From assembly GCA_903885605.1 (NCBI GenBank), contig CAISJD010000065.1, positions 54,942 to 118,941 of the forward strand: a stretch of 64,000 nucleotides of DNA, given 5' to 3'. The position numbers and the translations under genes are program-made. The stretch is from an uncultured Chthonomonas sp. Its GTDB lineage: Bacteria; Armatimonadota; Chthonomonadetes; Chthonomonadales; CAJBBX01. Below are positions 17,829 to 26,609 of the stretch, piece after piece. The notes under the pieces were generated by a model. The model was not told where the DNA came from and did not search any database. It was given only the letters and a program-made list of their open reading frames with translations. Position 1 is the stretch's first letter, and each line of letters starts with the position of its first letter.

Positions 17829-19097
17829 TTACGCTTGCCTTGCTGCCAGCACCGCGGCCTCGTAGGCCCGCACTTCGTCGAGCCACTCGGCGCCCGCGGG
17901 GACGCCCTTGCGCACGCAGTAGGCCTCCCAGACCGCGCCGAAGGGGAGGGTCTTCAGCTCCTCCTGCAGGGCCAGGCGTGTGGTGAAGTCGCCGCCGGCC
18001 TCGGCCTCGTGGAGGGTGGGCAGGGGGCGGAGGAGTGCGGCCAGAAGGGCCTTGACCATGCAGCGGGTGCCGATGGTCCAGGCCGCCACGCGGTTGATGC
18101 TGGCGTCGAAGAAGTCGAGGCCGATGTGGACGCGCTTCACGCGGTCGGGCAGCGAGACCTCCTCGGCGATGGCGCGGAGGTCGTCGGTCAGCGTCACCAC
18201 ATGGTCGCTGTCCCAGCGGACGCCTCGGCTGACATGGAGCAGGATCTCGGGCACGAACATGAGCGCCGCGCCGATCTTGTCGACGATCGACTCGGTGGGA
18301 TGGTAGTGGCCCGCGTCGAGGCAGACGAGCTTGTTCCGCGAGATGGCATATCCCAGGTAGAACTCGTGGGAGCCGATGACGCAGCTCTCGGAGCCGATGC
18401 CGAAGAGCTTGCCCTCCACGGCGTCGAGGTTGTGCGCCGGGTTGATCTCCTCGGCGAACATCTCGTCGAGGGACTTCATCAGTTGGCGGCGGGGCGTCTC
18501 GCGGTCGGCCGGGGTGTCCTTGAAGCCGTCGGGGATCCAGACATTGGTGACGGTGGGGGTGCCCAGCGCCTCGCCCATGGCGGCGCCGATCTTGCGGCAG
18601 GCGATGCCGTGGCGCACCCAGTAGGCGCGCTTGGCCTCGTCGCGGCTGCTCAGCGTGAAGCCGTCATCGGCCAGCGGATGCGAGAAGTAGCTGGGGTTGA
18701 AGTCCAGCCCCATGCCCTTGGACTTCGCCCAGTCGATCCAGCCTGTGAAGTGCTCGGGCGCCACCTCGTCACGCTCAACCTTCTTGCCGCCGGTCTCGGC
18801 GTACATGGCGTGGAGGTTGAAGCGATGGGTGCCGGGGATGAGCGAGAGGGCCTTGTCGGCATCGGCGCGAAGCTCGTCGGCGGTGCGGGCCTTGCCGGGG
18901 TAGTTGCCCGTGGCCTGGATGCCGCCGGTGAGCTCGCCCGCCCCCTCGAAGCCGCCGACGTCGTCGCCCTGCCAGCAGTGGAGCGAGATCGGGATGGAGG
19001 CCAGTGCGGCCATGGCCTTCTCGGTGTCTACGCCGATCCCGGCGTAACGCTCGCGCGCAAGCTCGTAGGCTCTGTCGATCTTCGTGGTGTCTGACAC
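17829..19097 (-). CDS. rhaA: L-rhamnose isomerase
   Basis: 422-residue metal-dependent TIM-barrel enzyme converting L-rhamnose to L-rhamnulose. Family stretches: [14 protein letters not shown] near residue 40, [39 protein letters not shown] (metal-site region), [13 protein letters not shown] and RWDSDHVV, all in the order of E. coli RhaA (419 aa). GTG 19097 with GGGAGA upstream gives the right length; an extension to 19145 adds residues the family lacks. It lies 72 bp after the GH42-like gene on the same strand. RhaB and RhaD are not in the window. Confidence 0.95.
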   Translation of the reverse strand: MSDTTKIDRAYELARERYAGIGVDTEKAMAALASIPISLHCWQGDDVGGFEGAGELTGGIQATGNYPGKARTADELRADADKALSLIPGTHRFNLHAMYAETGGKKVERDEVAPEHFTGWIDWAKSKGMGLDFNPSYFSHPLADDGFTLSSRDEAKRAYWVRHGIACRKIGAAMGEALGTPTVTNVWIPDGFKDTPADRETPRRQLMKSLDEMFAEEINPAHNLDAVEGKLFGIGSESCVIGSHEFYLGYAISRNKLVCLDAGHYHPTESIVDKIGAALMFVPEILLHVSRGVRWDSDHVVTLTDDLRAIAEEVSLPDRVKRVHIGLDFFDASINRVAAWTIGTRCMVKALLAALLRPLPTLHEAEAGGDFTTRLALQEELKTLPFGAVWEAYCVRKGVPAGAEWLDEVRAYEAAVLAARQA

Positions 19098-19169
19098 GTG
19101 GGTCTCCCTGGATTGCGGGACCTGGCGCGCGAACGCCATGTCCATATTGGTTCAGCCGGACGTTCTAGT

Positions 19170-21143
19170 TTACTTCAAGGTCCCGGCGCTCGTGCCGGAG
19201 AGCAGCAAGCAGCCGGTGCGGAACGCGGGAAGCGCCACGCGCTCGAGCCCGCCGAGCCGCACGACCTTCGGGGTGATCGCCTTGCCGTCGATGATCGCAC
19301 GCAGGGCGCCCGGCGCTCGGCCGGTCCACTCCAGCGTCACCGGGCCGGAAGGACCGCCTCGGGGAACGAGGCAGACCGCGGCCGACGTGGCGCGAGTGTG
19401 CCGCGTCAGCCCCACGACGACACCGGACTGCCCCACGATCCGGACGCGGACGCGGCCCTGCGCGGCGCCCAAGGCTCGCAGCTTCGCGGCGCCCCTGGCG
19501 AATGCGGCAGTGAGCTCAGGGCCGGGAGCGGGCCCGCTGATCATGGGCGGCGTGTCACTGGCCGAGCGCTCACGCTGGAGCGACGGCTGCGCCGCCACGC
19601 CGGGGTCGCCGACCGAAGCCGGCCGCAGCAGCTTGCCGCCGGAGGCCGCGTAGGCGTCGAGCGCGCCGCGCACCGTCGGCGGGAGCGCCGCGCCGGGCGG
19701 CAGCAGAGTCCACCGGTAGCGCTTGAGCAGGCGCGGATCGGCGGCGATCTCATACGGGGTCACCACGTCCACGGAGAGGCCGGCGGACTGGATGATCCGG
19801 TACCATCCCATGAACGCCGCGGGTCCGGCGGGCCGGCCCCCCGACGCGGTGGGCGATGCGGCGGCGTGCGGCAGGATGAGGGCGCCGTCCGCCACGCGCT
19901 CCATGCCCTGCAGCAGCTCGATCCACCGCCGCGACTGCGTCACCATGGCCCGCGTCTGCTCCAGCGGCCAGTCCGGGTGGATGTTGAAGTCCTTGGCGCC
20001 GTTCCAGCAGCAGTAGGCCAGCCCCACTGCCCCCTGCTGGACGGCCGCCAGCGACCCGCGGGTGAGGCTCTCCGGGCCGCACGGCGTGCCGAGCCGGAAG
20101 TCCATCATGTCCAGCGCCCAGACGGGCTTGCGGGCCTTGCGTACGAGGTCGATGACGGCGTCGGCGCGGATCGTGTCGCCGCCCGCCATGGGGAGCTGCA
20201 GGCCGATCTCGTCGATGTGGGGCGTCAGGCGCGCGACCACGTCCGGAGAGATGGCGGCCCACTGGCTGTAGTCCCACTCGGCGGCGAAGCCCCAGGCGTG
20301 GCTCATGAAGCTGACGGTGCGGCGGGTGGGGTCGAGGTCCTTGACGATCTCGGCCAGCCTGTCGATGGCGCGGGCGGCTGTCTCGCACCAGAAGAGGCGC
20401 CAGTCGGCGGCGGCGCGCCCCTCGGCGGTAGGCGGTAGCCCTATGCGCCCGGTCCACGTGGGCTGGGCCAGGCCGGACCGGCGGGCGTCCCAGAGCGCGG
20501 GGAAGTCGGCCTCGGGCGCACGTGCCTCGTCGATGGCTCGGAACGAGGAGCCCCAGGCCCGGTTCAGGCCCTCGACCGAGCCGTACCGGGCGCCCAGCCA
20601 CCCTCGGAACCGGGCCAACTGCCGGTCGCCTCCGCGCCACGACGGTGGGAACCACCACTCGATCCCAGGGAAGAGGTGCGAGACCGTGCGCGCCGCGTCC
20701 TCCGCAGCGAGGAACGCCATCAGGCGGCCCAGGTGCGCCTCGACGAGACGCTGGTAGACCGGCGAGTCGAACGCGGGGATGCCCTCTGACGAGCCGTCCT
20801 GCGCCTGCACGCACTCACCCGCGGATGCACAGGCACGGCGCACCCAGGGCGGCGCGCAGAAGGGGTTGCACTCCAGGATCAGCGCGATGCGCACTCCCTG
20901 GCCGCGGGCGATGGCCAGCTGGCCACGGAGCGACGCCGGCTCGAAGCGGCCCTCCTCCGGCTCAAGGGCAGGCCAGTGCGCGCGGGCGATGATCATCTTC
21001 GCGCCGGCCTCGGGCATCCGCGGCGTGCCCACATCGACGAAGGGGTAGTGCCATATGAACCCGACGCGGGTAATCTCACCCAGGGCAGGCGAGCCGCCGC
21101 AGAGCGCCAGCACGGCGCCCAGAACCGCCAGTGGTCTGGTCAT
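19170..21143 (-). CDS. Secreted GH42-like putative glycosidase
   Basis: 657-residue exported protein with an N-terminal signal peptide (LAVLGAVLALCGGSPALG). The first 400 residues read as a TIM barrel of the GH42/GH-A type: MIIARAHWPALEPEEGRFE, then FPGIEWWFPPSWRGG (Glu162 at a possible acid/base position), and FRGWLGARYGSVEGLNRAWG, the usual GH42 stretch. A flavodoxin-like region (about 440-530) and a beta tail follow. The expected nucleophile strand is KPVWALDMMDFR with no clear Glu, so catalysis is uncertain. It is upstream of rhaA in a likely operon. Beta-galactosidase or another plant-glycan hydrolase is the likeliest role. Confidence 0.65.
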   Translation of the reverse strand: MTRPLAVLGAVLALCGGSPALGEITRVGFIWHYPFVDVGTPRMPEAGAKMIIARAHWPALEPEEGRFEPASLRGQLAIARGQGVRIALILECNPFCAPPWVRRACASAGECVQAQDGSSEGIPAFDSPVYQRLVEAHLGRLMAFLAAEDAARTVSHLFPGIEWWFPPSWRGGDRQLARFRGWLGARYGSVEGLNRAWGSSFRAIDEARAPEADFPALWDARRSGLAQPTWTGRIGLPPTAEGRAAADWRLFWCETAARAIDRLAEIVKDLDPTRRTVSFMSHAWGFAAEWDYSQWAAISPDVVARLTPHIDEIGLQLPMAGGDTIRADAVIDLVRKARKPVWALDMMDFRLGTPCGPESLTRGSLAAVQQGAVGLAYCCWNGAKDFNIHPDWPLEQTRAMVTQSRRWIELLQGMERVADGALILPHAAASPTASGGRPAGPAAFMGWYRIIQSAGLSVDVVTPYEIAADPRLLKRYRWTLLPPGAALPPTVRGALDAYAASGGKLLRPASVGDPGVAAQPSLQRERSASDTPPMISGPAPGPELTAAFARGAAKLRALGAAQGRVRVRIVGQSGVVVGLTRHTRATSAAVCLVPRGGPSGPVTLEWTGRAPGALRAIIDGKAITPKVVRLGGLERVALPAFRTGCLLLSGTSAGTLK

Positions 21144-21182
21144 CTCGTCCGCCCTTCTCGGCCCGCGGTCGTCTGTTACCGC

Positions 21183-21211
21183 TGGACCCTATGGCCGTCG
21201 GGTTCTATAAG
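21183..21211 (+). promoter_or_regulatory. Candidate sigma-70 promoter for the Gly/Met-rich protein gene
   Basis: TGGACC at 21183-21188 (4 of 6 to TTGACA) and TATAAG at 21206-21211 with a 17-base spacer, about 70 bases before the ATG. It lies in the divergent region after the GH42-like gene. Confidence 0.5.
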
Positions 21212-21281
21212 GTCCCGAGACCCAACCGGCCTCGCGCGGTTGCGCGTGCGGGGCGCTCGCCTCAGTATGGAGGATATATCG

Positions 21282-22172
21282 ATGAACAGGATGTGGCTGG
21301 CCGGCGTTGCCGGCGCATTGGCTCTCTCCAGCACGTGCGTTCTGGGGCAGGGTCGCCCCGGCGGCATGATGGGGGGACCCGGCGGACCGCCCGGGGGCGG
21401 CATGGGCGGCCGGATGCGCATGCGCCTGCCGATGGCGCTCAACCGCGCGCCCGTTGAGGCCCTCAAGGGCCCGCTGAAGCTCAACGACGGTCAGGTGAAG
21501 AAGCTCGACACGATCCAGTCCAAGTTCCGCGATCAGGCCATGGGTATCTTCCGCCAGGGCATGGGCGGCGGACCCGGCATGGGTGGCGGGCGGCCCGGCA
21601 TGGGCGGAGGTCCCGGCATGGGCGGCGGCCGACCCGGCATGGGCGGGCCCGGCGCCGCCGGCGCCGATATGCAGAAGAACATGGACAAGATCCAGGGCAT
21701 GGCCAAGAAGGCCAGCGCCGATATGAACGCCGTGCTGACGCCGGCCCAGCGCGCCAAGGTTCCTGCGCTCCTGGCGGCCATGGACGCGGCGCAGGGCGCC
21801 GGCATCCCCATGGGCGCGGTCGGTGGCCTGAACCTGACGCCTGACCAGGTGAAGAAGCTGAAGGCCGTGGGCGACGCTTCCCGCGAGAAGCAGATGAAGG
21901 CCTTCCAGGGCATGGGCCCCGGAGGCGACCGCGAGGCGATGATGAAGAAGTTCACCGCCATGCGCGATGAGCAGCGCAAGGCCACCTCGGCCGTGCTCAA
22001 CCCGGCCCAGCGTGCAGCCGTGGCCGCTTATGAGAAGGCTCACCCGCGCCGCGGCTTCGGCGGTCCCGGCGGTCCCGGCGGTCCCGGTGGTCCTGGCGGT
22101 CCCGGTGGACCGGGCGGACCGCGCATGGGCGGCCCCGGCATGGGCGGCCCCGGAGGCGGACGGGGCAGGTAG
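21282..22172 (+). CDS. Secreted Gly/Met-rich protein with LTxxQ-like segments
   Basis: 296-residue exported protein of unknown function. A signal peptide (MNRMWLAGVAGALALSSTCVLG) follows a strong SD (GGAGG at 21269-21273), which decides ATG 21282. Three helical segments, LKLNDGQVKKLDTIQSKFRD, LTPAQRAKVPALLAAMD and LTPDQVKKLKAVGD, with a weaker fourth VLNPAQRAAVAAYE, resemble the LTxxQ repeats of periplasmic Spy/CpxP-type chaperones. They are separated by GMGGG/GRPGMGG repeats and capped by a (GGP)n tail. A periplasmic chaperone or stress-sensor role is possible but unproven. It has its own promoter and terminator. Confidence 0.7.
   Translation: MNRMWLAGVAGALALSSTCVLGQGRPGGMMGGPGGPPGGGMGGRMRMRLPMALNRAPVEALKGPLKLNDGQVKKLDTIQSKFRDQAMGIFRQGMGGGPGMGGGRPGMGGGPGMGGGRPGMGGPGAAGADMQKNMDKIQGMAKKASADMNAVLTPAQRAKVPALLAAMDAAQGAGIPMGAVGGLNLTPDQVKKLKAVGDASREKQMKAFQGMGPGGDREAMMKKFTAMRDEQRKATSAVLNPAQRAAVAAYEKAHPRRGFGGPGGPGGPGGPGGPGGPGGPRMGGPGMGGPGGGRGR
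21559..21653 (+). repeat. In-frame tandem repeats encoding Gly-Met-Gly-Gly units
   Basis: About five imperfect copies of a CCCGGCATGGGCGG-type unit inside the Gly/Met-rich gene, encoding PGMGG with G or R linkers. A second array of GGCGGTCCC units at about 22058-22110 encodes the (GGP)n tail. Both are prone to slippage. Confidence 0.8.
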
Positions 22173-22200
22173 GCTCTCGCTCCACCACCGATGGACAGAC

Positions 22201-22236
22201 GGCGGGCTCCCGGCTCCGGGGGCCCGCCGCCTTTTA
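22201..22236 (+). terminator. Intrinsic terminator after the Gly/Met-rich gene
   Basis: GGCGGGC and GCCCGCC arms, extended by further GC pairs, form a strong hairpin followed by GCCTTTT, 28 bp after the stop codon. Confidence 0.75.
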
Positions 22237-22264
22237 CGGGCCCTGAACGGTGGTACGGTGCAGG

Positions 22265-22270
22265 TATAAT
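22265..22270 (+). promoter_or_regulatory. Perfect TATAAT -10 box upstream of the GNAT gene
   Basis: TATAAT ends 46 bases before the ATG at 22317. The -35 region is weak (CTGAAC at 22243-22248, 16-base spacer). It lies directly after the preceding terminator, so the GNAT gene probably has its own promoter. Confidence 0.55.
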
Positions 22271-22316
22271 CCGTGCTTCGCCGCCCGGCGCCAGACCCGC
22301 CGCGCCCATACCCGCT

Positions 22317-22799
22317 ATGCAAGCAACCATCGACGCCCCACCCACCGCCGACCTGCGCCGCGCCGTTCCGTCGGACGTGCCGGCCATGCAGAGGCTCATC
22401 AACGGCTTCGCCCAGCGCGAGATGATGCTTCCCCGTAGCCTCAGCCAGCTCTATGAGAACATCCGCGACTTCTTCGTGGTGGCCGAGGGCGACGAGGTGG
22501 TGGGCTGCGTGGCGCTTCACGTCAGCTGGAAGGACCTGGCGGAGCTGAAGTCGCTGGCCGTGGCGGACACGCACCAGGGGCACGGCTATGGTCGCCGGCT
22601 GATCGAGGCGTGCATGGAAGACGCCGGCCGCATGGGCCTAGAGCGCGTCTTCGCGCTGACCTACGTGCCGGACCTCTTCGAGAAGGCAGGCTTTGCCCGG
22701 ATCGACAAGGCGCTCCTGCCCCGCAAGGTCTGGACCGAGTGCGTCTTCTGCCCCAAGTTCAGCGATTGCACCGAGGTGGCCGTCGTCCGCGACGCCTGA
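22317..22799 (+). CDS. GNAT N-acetyltransferase, ArgA-like
   Basis: 160-residue single-domain GNAT enzyme. LRRAVPSDVPAMQRLINGFA opens the fold. AELKSLAVADTHQGHGYGRRLIEAC contains the acetyl-CoA loop (QGHGYG), and ALTYVPDLFEKAGF is the C-terminal strand-helix pattern of COG1246 (ArgA-like) proteins. The KVWTECVFCPKFSDCTE tail with clustered Cys is also common in stand-alone N-acetylglutamate-synthase-like proteins. It may make N-acetylglutamate for arginine synthesis, but no arg gene is adjacent. It converges with hom. Confidence 0.75.
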   Translation: MQATIDAPPTADLRRAVPSDVPAMQRLINGFAQREMMLPRSLSQLYENIRDFFVVAEGDEVVGCVALHVSWKDLAELKSLAVADTHQGHGYGRRLIEACMEDAGRMGLERVFALTYVPDLFEKAGFARIDKALLPRKVWTECVFCPKFSDCTEVAVVRDA

Positions 22800-22812
22800 G
22801 CGCCGGGTCGGC

Positions 22813-24093
22813 TCACTCCTCCACGCGGATCCAGTTCTCCACGCTGTATACCTCCGGCAGAACCTCCATCTGCTCGATCGCCGCGCGCATATTGGCCTCG
22901 CGCACGGCGTGCGTCACCCAGACGGCCTCAGCCTTGTCATGGGCATCGGCGCGTACCGACTCGATGGAGACGCCGTTGGCCCCCAACACCCCGGCGATGG
23001 CCGCCAGCGTGCCCGGGCAATCGCTCACAGAGATCCGCAGGTAGTACTTGGTGACGAGGTCGTCGATGGGCAGGACCTTGCGGCTCTCGTAGCAGGTGCA
23101 GGCGATGCGGCCGGTGCAGCCATGCACCAGGTTGCGGCAGGTATCGATCAGGTCGCCCACCACCGCGCTGCCCGTGGGCATCATGCCCGCGCCGCGGCCG
23201 TAGAACATGACATCGCCCACGGCGTCGCCGCGCAGGAAGATGGCATTGAAGGCATCGTTCACGCTGGCCAGCGGGTGGCGCTGGGGTATGAGCGCGGGAT
23301 GGACGCGCACCTGCACGCAGTCGGTCCCCGAGCGCGTCCCCACGGCCAACAGCTTGATCACGTACCCAAGGTCTCGGGCATAGCGGATGTCGCTCTGGCT
23401 TACCCGCGTGATGCCCTCCACGTACACATCCTCCACGCTCACGCGGCTGGTGAACGCGATGGAGCTGAGGATGGCGATCTTGTACTGGGCGTCAAAGCCC
23501 TCCACGTCGCTGGTGGGATCGGCCTCGGCGTAGCCCAGTCGCTGGGCCTCGGCGAGGACGTCGGAGTACTCGGCGCCCTCCAGCGTCATCTTCGACAGGA
23601 TGTAGTTGGTGGTGCCGTTGACGATGCCCTTCACCTGATCGACGCGGTTGCCGGCGAGGCTGCTCTTCATGGGCAGGATGATAGGAATCCCGCCCGCCAC
23701 GGCTCCCTCGAAGAGGAAGTCGCATGAATGGCTCTGCGCCTCACGGAGGATCGACTCCCCCTCCTTGGCGATCAGCTCCTTGTTCGCGCTGACGACCTGC
23801 TTGCCCGCGCGGAGCGCCCGGAGGACGTACTCGTGGGCCGGGTCCACGCCACCGATGAGTTCGCAGACCACATCGATCTCAGGGTCGCCCAGCACGGCCT
23901 CCACGTCAGTGGTCAGCAGGGCGGGATCGTAGGCCACCGGCCGCGCCTTGGAAGTGTCGCGCACAACGACGCGCTTTACCTCGACCAGTGCCCCGACCTT
24001 GCGCTGGATGTCCTCCAGGTTGGCGTTCAGCAAGGCATAGGCGCCCGATCCCACATTGCCGAAGCCGAGCAAACCGATCTTTATGGTCCTCAA
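22813..24093 (-). CDS. hom: Homoserine dehydrogenase
   Basis: 426-residue cytosolic enzyme reducing aspartate semialdehyde to homoserine for threonine and methionine synthesis. The N-terminal NAD(P) fold has IGLLGFGNVGSG. The catalytic domain has VVSANKELIA, GGIPIILPMKSSLAGNRV, GIVNGTTNYILS and YAEADPTSDVEGFDAQYK, the family signature with its catalytic Lys. A C-terminal ACT domain (YYLRISVSDCPGTLAAIAGVL) binds threonine for feedback inhibition. The start is TTG 24093, chosen because GAGGAGGAG precedes it and no ATG is better placed. It lies 13 bp after accB. Confidence 0.95.
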   Translation of the reverse strand: MRTIKIGLLGFGNVGSGAYALLNANLEDIQRKVGALVEVKRVVVRDTSKARPVAYDPALLTTDVEAVLGDPEIDVVCELIGGVDPAHEYVLRALRAGKQVVSANKELIAKEGESILREAQSHSCDFLFEGAVAGGIPIILPMKSSLAGNRVDQVKGIVNGTTNYILSKMTLEGAEYSDVLAEAQRLGYAEADPTSDVEGFDAQYKIAILSSIAFTSRVSVEDVYVEGITRVSQSDIRYARDLGYVIKLLAVGTRSGTDCVQVRVHPALIPQRHPLASVNDAFNAIFLRGDAVGDVMFYGRGAGMMPTGSAVVGDLIDTCRNLVHGCTGRIACTCYESRKVLPIDDLVTKYYLRISVSDCPGTLAAIAGVLGANGVSIESVRADAHDKAEAVWVTHAVREANMRAAIEQMEVLPEVYSVENWIRVEE

Positions 24094-24106
24094 CCCGCGC
24101 TCCTCC

Positions 24107-24562
24107 TCAGGCCGTTTCTGGCTGCGTCTCGGCCGCCGGGCCGCCAGGCGCCACCACCACCAGGGCGTCGCCGGGCTTCACGAGCTGGCCGTTCTCCGCG
24201 GGGATGGCCGCCACGGTGCCGGCGACCTCGGTCGGGACCTCGGAGAAGACCTTCATGGCCTCGATGAGGCCCACGGCCTGGCCCACCTCCACATGGTCGC
24301 CCACCTCGACAAACGGCGGCTGCTCCGGGCCGGGGGAGCGATAGAACACCCCGACCATCGGCGACGCCACAGCGACGCCGTCCACCGCAACGGGGGACAC
24401 CGTCGCTTCCGCCTGGGGCTGCACGGGCCCGGTCGGGGCGGCGCCGCCCCTGATGCGGATGCTCCGGTCGCCCTGCGTGACCTGCAGCTCCGAGAGGCCG
24501 CACTTCTCGACCAACCCGATCAGACGCTCCACGTGGCTCAGTTCAAAGCCTGTCTCCGGCAT
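24107..24562 (-). CDS. accB: Biotin carboxyl carrier protein of acetyl-CoA carboxylase
   Basis: 151-residue carrier that moves carboxybiotin to the transferase, the first step of fatty acid synthesis. The N-terminal helical region (FELSHVERLIGLVEKCGLSEL) and a Pro/Ala-rich linker precede the biotinyl domain (about 65-140): VASPMVGVFYRSP, then GLIEAMKVF with biotin-accepting Lys104. Val replaces the usual Met after the Lys. The SD lies inside the end of the upstream gene, two bases away. accC is not next to it, unlike many genomes; hom follows instead. Confidence 0.93.
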   Translation of the reverse strand: MPETGFELSHVERLIGLVEKCGLSELQVTQGDRSIRIRGGAAPTGPVQPQAEATVSPVAVDGVAVASPMVGVFYRSPGPEQPPFVEVGDHVEVGQAVGLIEAMKVFSEVPTEVAGTVAAIPAENGQLVKPGDALVVVAPGGPAAETQPETA

Positions 24563-24564
24563 GC

Positions 24565-25347
24565 TTAGCCTCCAGGTCGGGCGGGTGCATCCGCCGGTAA
24601 CTCGAACAGCGCGTCCGCCAGGCCGCCGTTCACCACCACATCGCTGTAGACGGCCACTCCCGCCAGGGAGCCCGCCGCCGTGCGCACCTCGATCTTGCGC
24701 GGCACGAAGATGCCCGGCGCCGCCTCGCTCACGTCGAGGTAGTCGAACGTCCCCTTCAGGCGGTTCGACCGATCAAACCACTGGCGCCGGAGCGTCACCC
24801 GGCGGACCGGGTCCAGCCAGGCGACGTACCGCACCTCCCGGTCGGCCCGGTAGCGCAACTCGAAGACTTCTGCCGCCACCCCGTGCAGGGCCTCCGACCG
24901 CAACCTGCGGCCCTCGAGCTGCTCCAGCTTGGCCCGGGTCAGCAGGCCCAGATCGAAGAGCGAATGCCTCCGGTGCAGGTCGGCGCCCAGATCGGTCCGG
25001 CGCTTGATGCCCAGTTGCGGGACGCGGTAGTAGAGCGTCGAGCCGTCGATCACCAGTAATCCGACGCGGGCCTCGGCTCGGAACCTCGCGGGTTCCTTGT
25101 AGGCGATGTCGAGCGCCTTGAGGCCGAACAGCATGGCAAGGTCAGGGCTGATGGACCGCATCGCCGCGCCATCCACGCGAACCACCTCCAGCCGCGCGCG
25201 CAGGTCCGCCACGCCCGCCACGGCCATGCGCTCCAATTCGGGCGCCTGGGCGAGGGCCGGCAGACCTGCCGCCAGTAACAGGAGCGGCGCAAGCACGGCG
25301 CAGAGCGAACGCCACGCCGGGCGGCGGGCTGAGGTTGGATGATGCAT
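24565..25347 (-). CDS. Exported LolA-like outer-membrane lipoprotein-sorting family protein
   Basis: 260-residue protein with a signal peptide (SLCAVLAPLLLLAAGLPALA). The mature part fits a LolA/LolB-like half-barrel: YKEPARFRAEARVGLLVIDG, YYRVPQLGIKRRTD, then EVFELRYRADREVRYVAWLDP and RKIEVRTAAGSLAGVAVYSD, the repeated strand pattern of the family. It probably binds a lipid or lipoprotein in the periplasm. ATG 25347 starts the signal peptide, but the nearest AAGGAG is about 16 bases upstream. accB follows after two bases. It is divergent from parB. Confidence 0.65.
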   Translation of the reverse strand: MHHPTSARRPAWRSLCAVLAPLLLLAAGLPALAQAPELERMAVAGVADLRARLEVVRVDGAAMRSISPDLAMLFGLKALDIAYKEPARFRAEARVGLLVIDGSTLYYRVPQLGIKRRTDLGADLHRRHSLFDLGLLTRAKLEQLEGRRLRSEALHGVAAEVFELRYRADREVRYVAWLDPVRRVTLRRQWFDRSNRLKGTFDYLDVSEAAPGIFVPRKIEVRTAAGSLAGVAVYSDVVVNGGLADALFELPADAPARPGG

Positions 25348-25433
25348 AGACCGGGTCCAGGCTCCTTCTCCCTGACAATCCCATTCTACCCCGCCGCGAG
25401 CAGGCCGGCCGGGTCGCGCCGGACCCACCGGGC

Positions 25434-25463
25434 TTGACCAGTGCGCGCCGCCGTCGCCATAAT
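25434..25463 (+). promoter_or_regulatory. Promoter for parB
   Basis: TTGACC at 25434-25439 and CATAAT at 25458-25463 with an 18-base spacer, 50 bases before the ATG. Confidence 0.65.
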
Positions 25464-25513
25464 GCGCCTCATCCGCTATTGAGCGGCGACCTACCGGCCC
25501 AAGGAGCAGCCCC

Positions 25514-26446
25514 ATGGAGATTCTGAGCATCGAGATCGGGAGGATCGTCGAAGACCCCGACCAGCCGCGCAAGCACATTGACGAGGAGTCGCTGCAGGGC
25601 CTGGCAGACAGCCTGCGGCAGCATGGTGTGCTGCAGCCCATCACCGTCACGGCCCTCTCGCACGTGAACATGTACCGGATCATCACCGGTGAGCGCCGCT
25701 GGCGCGCCGCCCAGCTTGCCGGGCTGGAGGTGGTGCCCTGCATCGTCAAGGAGCTCGACGAAGAGGACGTCCTGACGGAGCAGCTGGTGGAGAACATGCA
25801 GCGGCAGGACCTGCAGCCGCTGGAGAAGGCCCGAGCCCTCACGGCGGTGAAGGAGCGGCTGAGCGCCACCAACCGTGAAATCGGTGAGCGTCTGGGGCTG
25901 GGCGAGCGCACCGTGAGCCATCTGCTCGACCTCCTTGAACTGCCGGAGGAGATCGGCGAACAGATCATCGCGTCGCCCAACAAGCCGGCCGACGGCCAGC
26001 TGACAGAGAAACACGCCCGCTTCCTTCGGCAGCTGAACGACGACCCGGACCTGCAGGGCAAGGTGGTTGAAAAGATTCGCGACGGGCGCCTGACCGGCGA
26101 GCAGACCGGCAAGCTCGTGAAGGCCCTGCGCGCCGCTCCCGAGCAGAGCGATGAGATCATGGATGCCGACCCTGGCGACCTGCTTCGTTACGCCAAGCCG
26201 CGCCGCCCGGATTCGAGCACGCTAGATGACGCCCCGTTCGACATGGACCCGGTTGCGCCGGCCACGCCATCGGCCCCGCTTTCCGTTGCGCAGCACATCG
26301 TGGACTTCATCGCCACGCTGGATACCGTGCGCCCGATGGACCTGCCACGCCCATCCGTGAGGCAACTCCAGGATGCACTGACTGAGCTACGCATGGCACT
26401 GGACGCCCTGCTCCGAGAGTGCCGGCTGGAGCTCGGCGAGCCGTAG
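25514..26446 (+). CDS. parB: ParB/Spo0J-family DNA-binding protein
   Basis: 310-residue ParB-family protein. The N-terminal CTPase/ParB domain has EDPDQPRKHIDEESLQGLADS, GVLQPITV and the GERRWRA box at 59-65, then LVENMQRQDLQPLEKARAL. The central helix-turn-helix (about 115-150) reads NREIGERLGLGERTVSHLLDLL, the parS-binding region. The long C-terminal part (about 200-310) is acidic and then helical, possibly for dimerisation. SD AAGGAG. No parA or clear parS site is adjacent, and other ParB relatives (Noc-like or regulatory) cannot be excluded. A good promoter precedes it. Confidence 0.85.
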   Translation: MEILSIEIGRIVEDPDQPRKHIDEESLQGLADSLRQHGVLQPITVTALSHVNMYRIITGERRWRAAQLAGLEVVPCIVKELDEEDVLTEQLVENMQRQDLQPLEKARALTAVKERLSATNREIGERLGLGERTVSHLLDLLELPEEIGEQIIASPNKPADGQLTEKHARFLRQLNDDPDLQGKVVEKIRDGRLTGEQTGKLVKALRAAPEQSDEIMDADPGDLLRYAKPRRPDSSTLDDAPFDMDPVAPATPSAPLSVAQHIVDFIATLDTVRPMDLPRPSVRQLQDALTELRMALDALLRECRLELGEP

Positions 26447-26609
26447 GCAGCCTTCGCGGACGCCACGCGGGAACACCGTGCGGCGTGGTACTGTATATCC
26501 AAGCCAGTTACGCCACATCATCGCCCGTTGACTGACCCGTGGCCGTGATGACGCGTCTGGCTTCGGCCAACGCGCGTAGTGCGCCCACTCATGAACAGGT
26601 GATTGACTG
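26447..26609 (+). promoter_or_regulatory. Leader of the ECF sigma gene with possible ECF-type promoter
   Basis: GGAACA at 26470-26475 and GTATAT at 26493-26498 are 17 bases apart, similar to ECF-dependent promoters (GGAAC -35 box). A 6-bp inverted repeat CCACGC/GCGTGG overlaps the -35 box. This may be an autoregulated promoter for the sigma gene 112 bp downstream. No matching copy is obvious before the next gene. Confidence 0.35.

Noticed and set aside
25348..26160. Upstream extension of the LolA-like gene
   Set aside because: It is antisense to parB and crosses a promoter region. The signal peptide starts at 25347.
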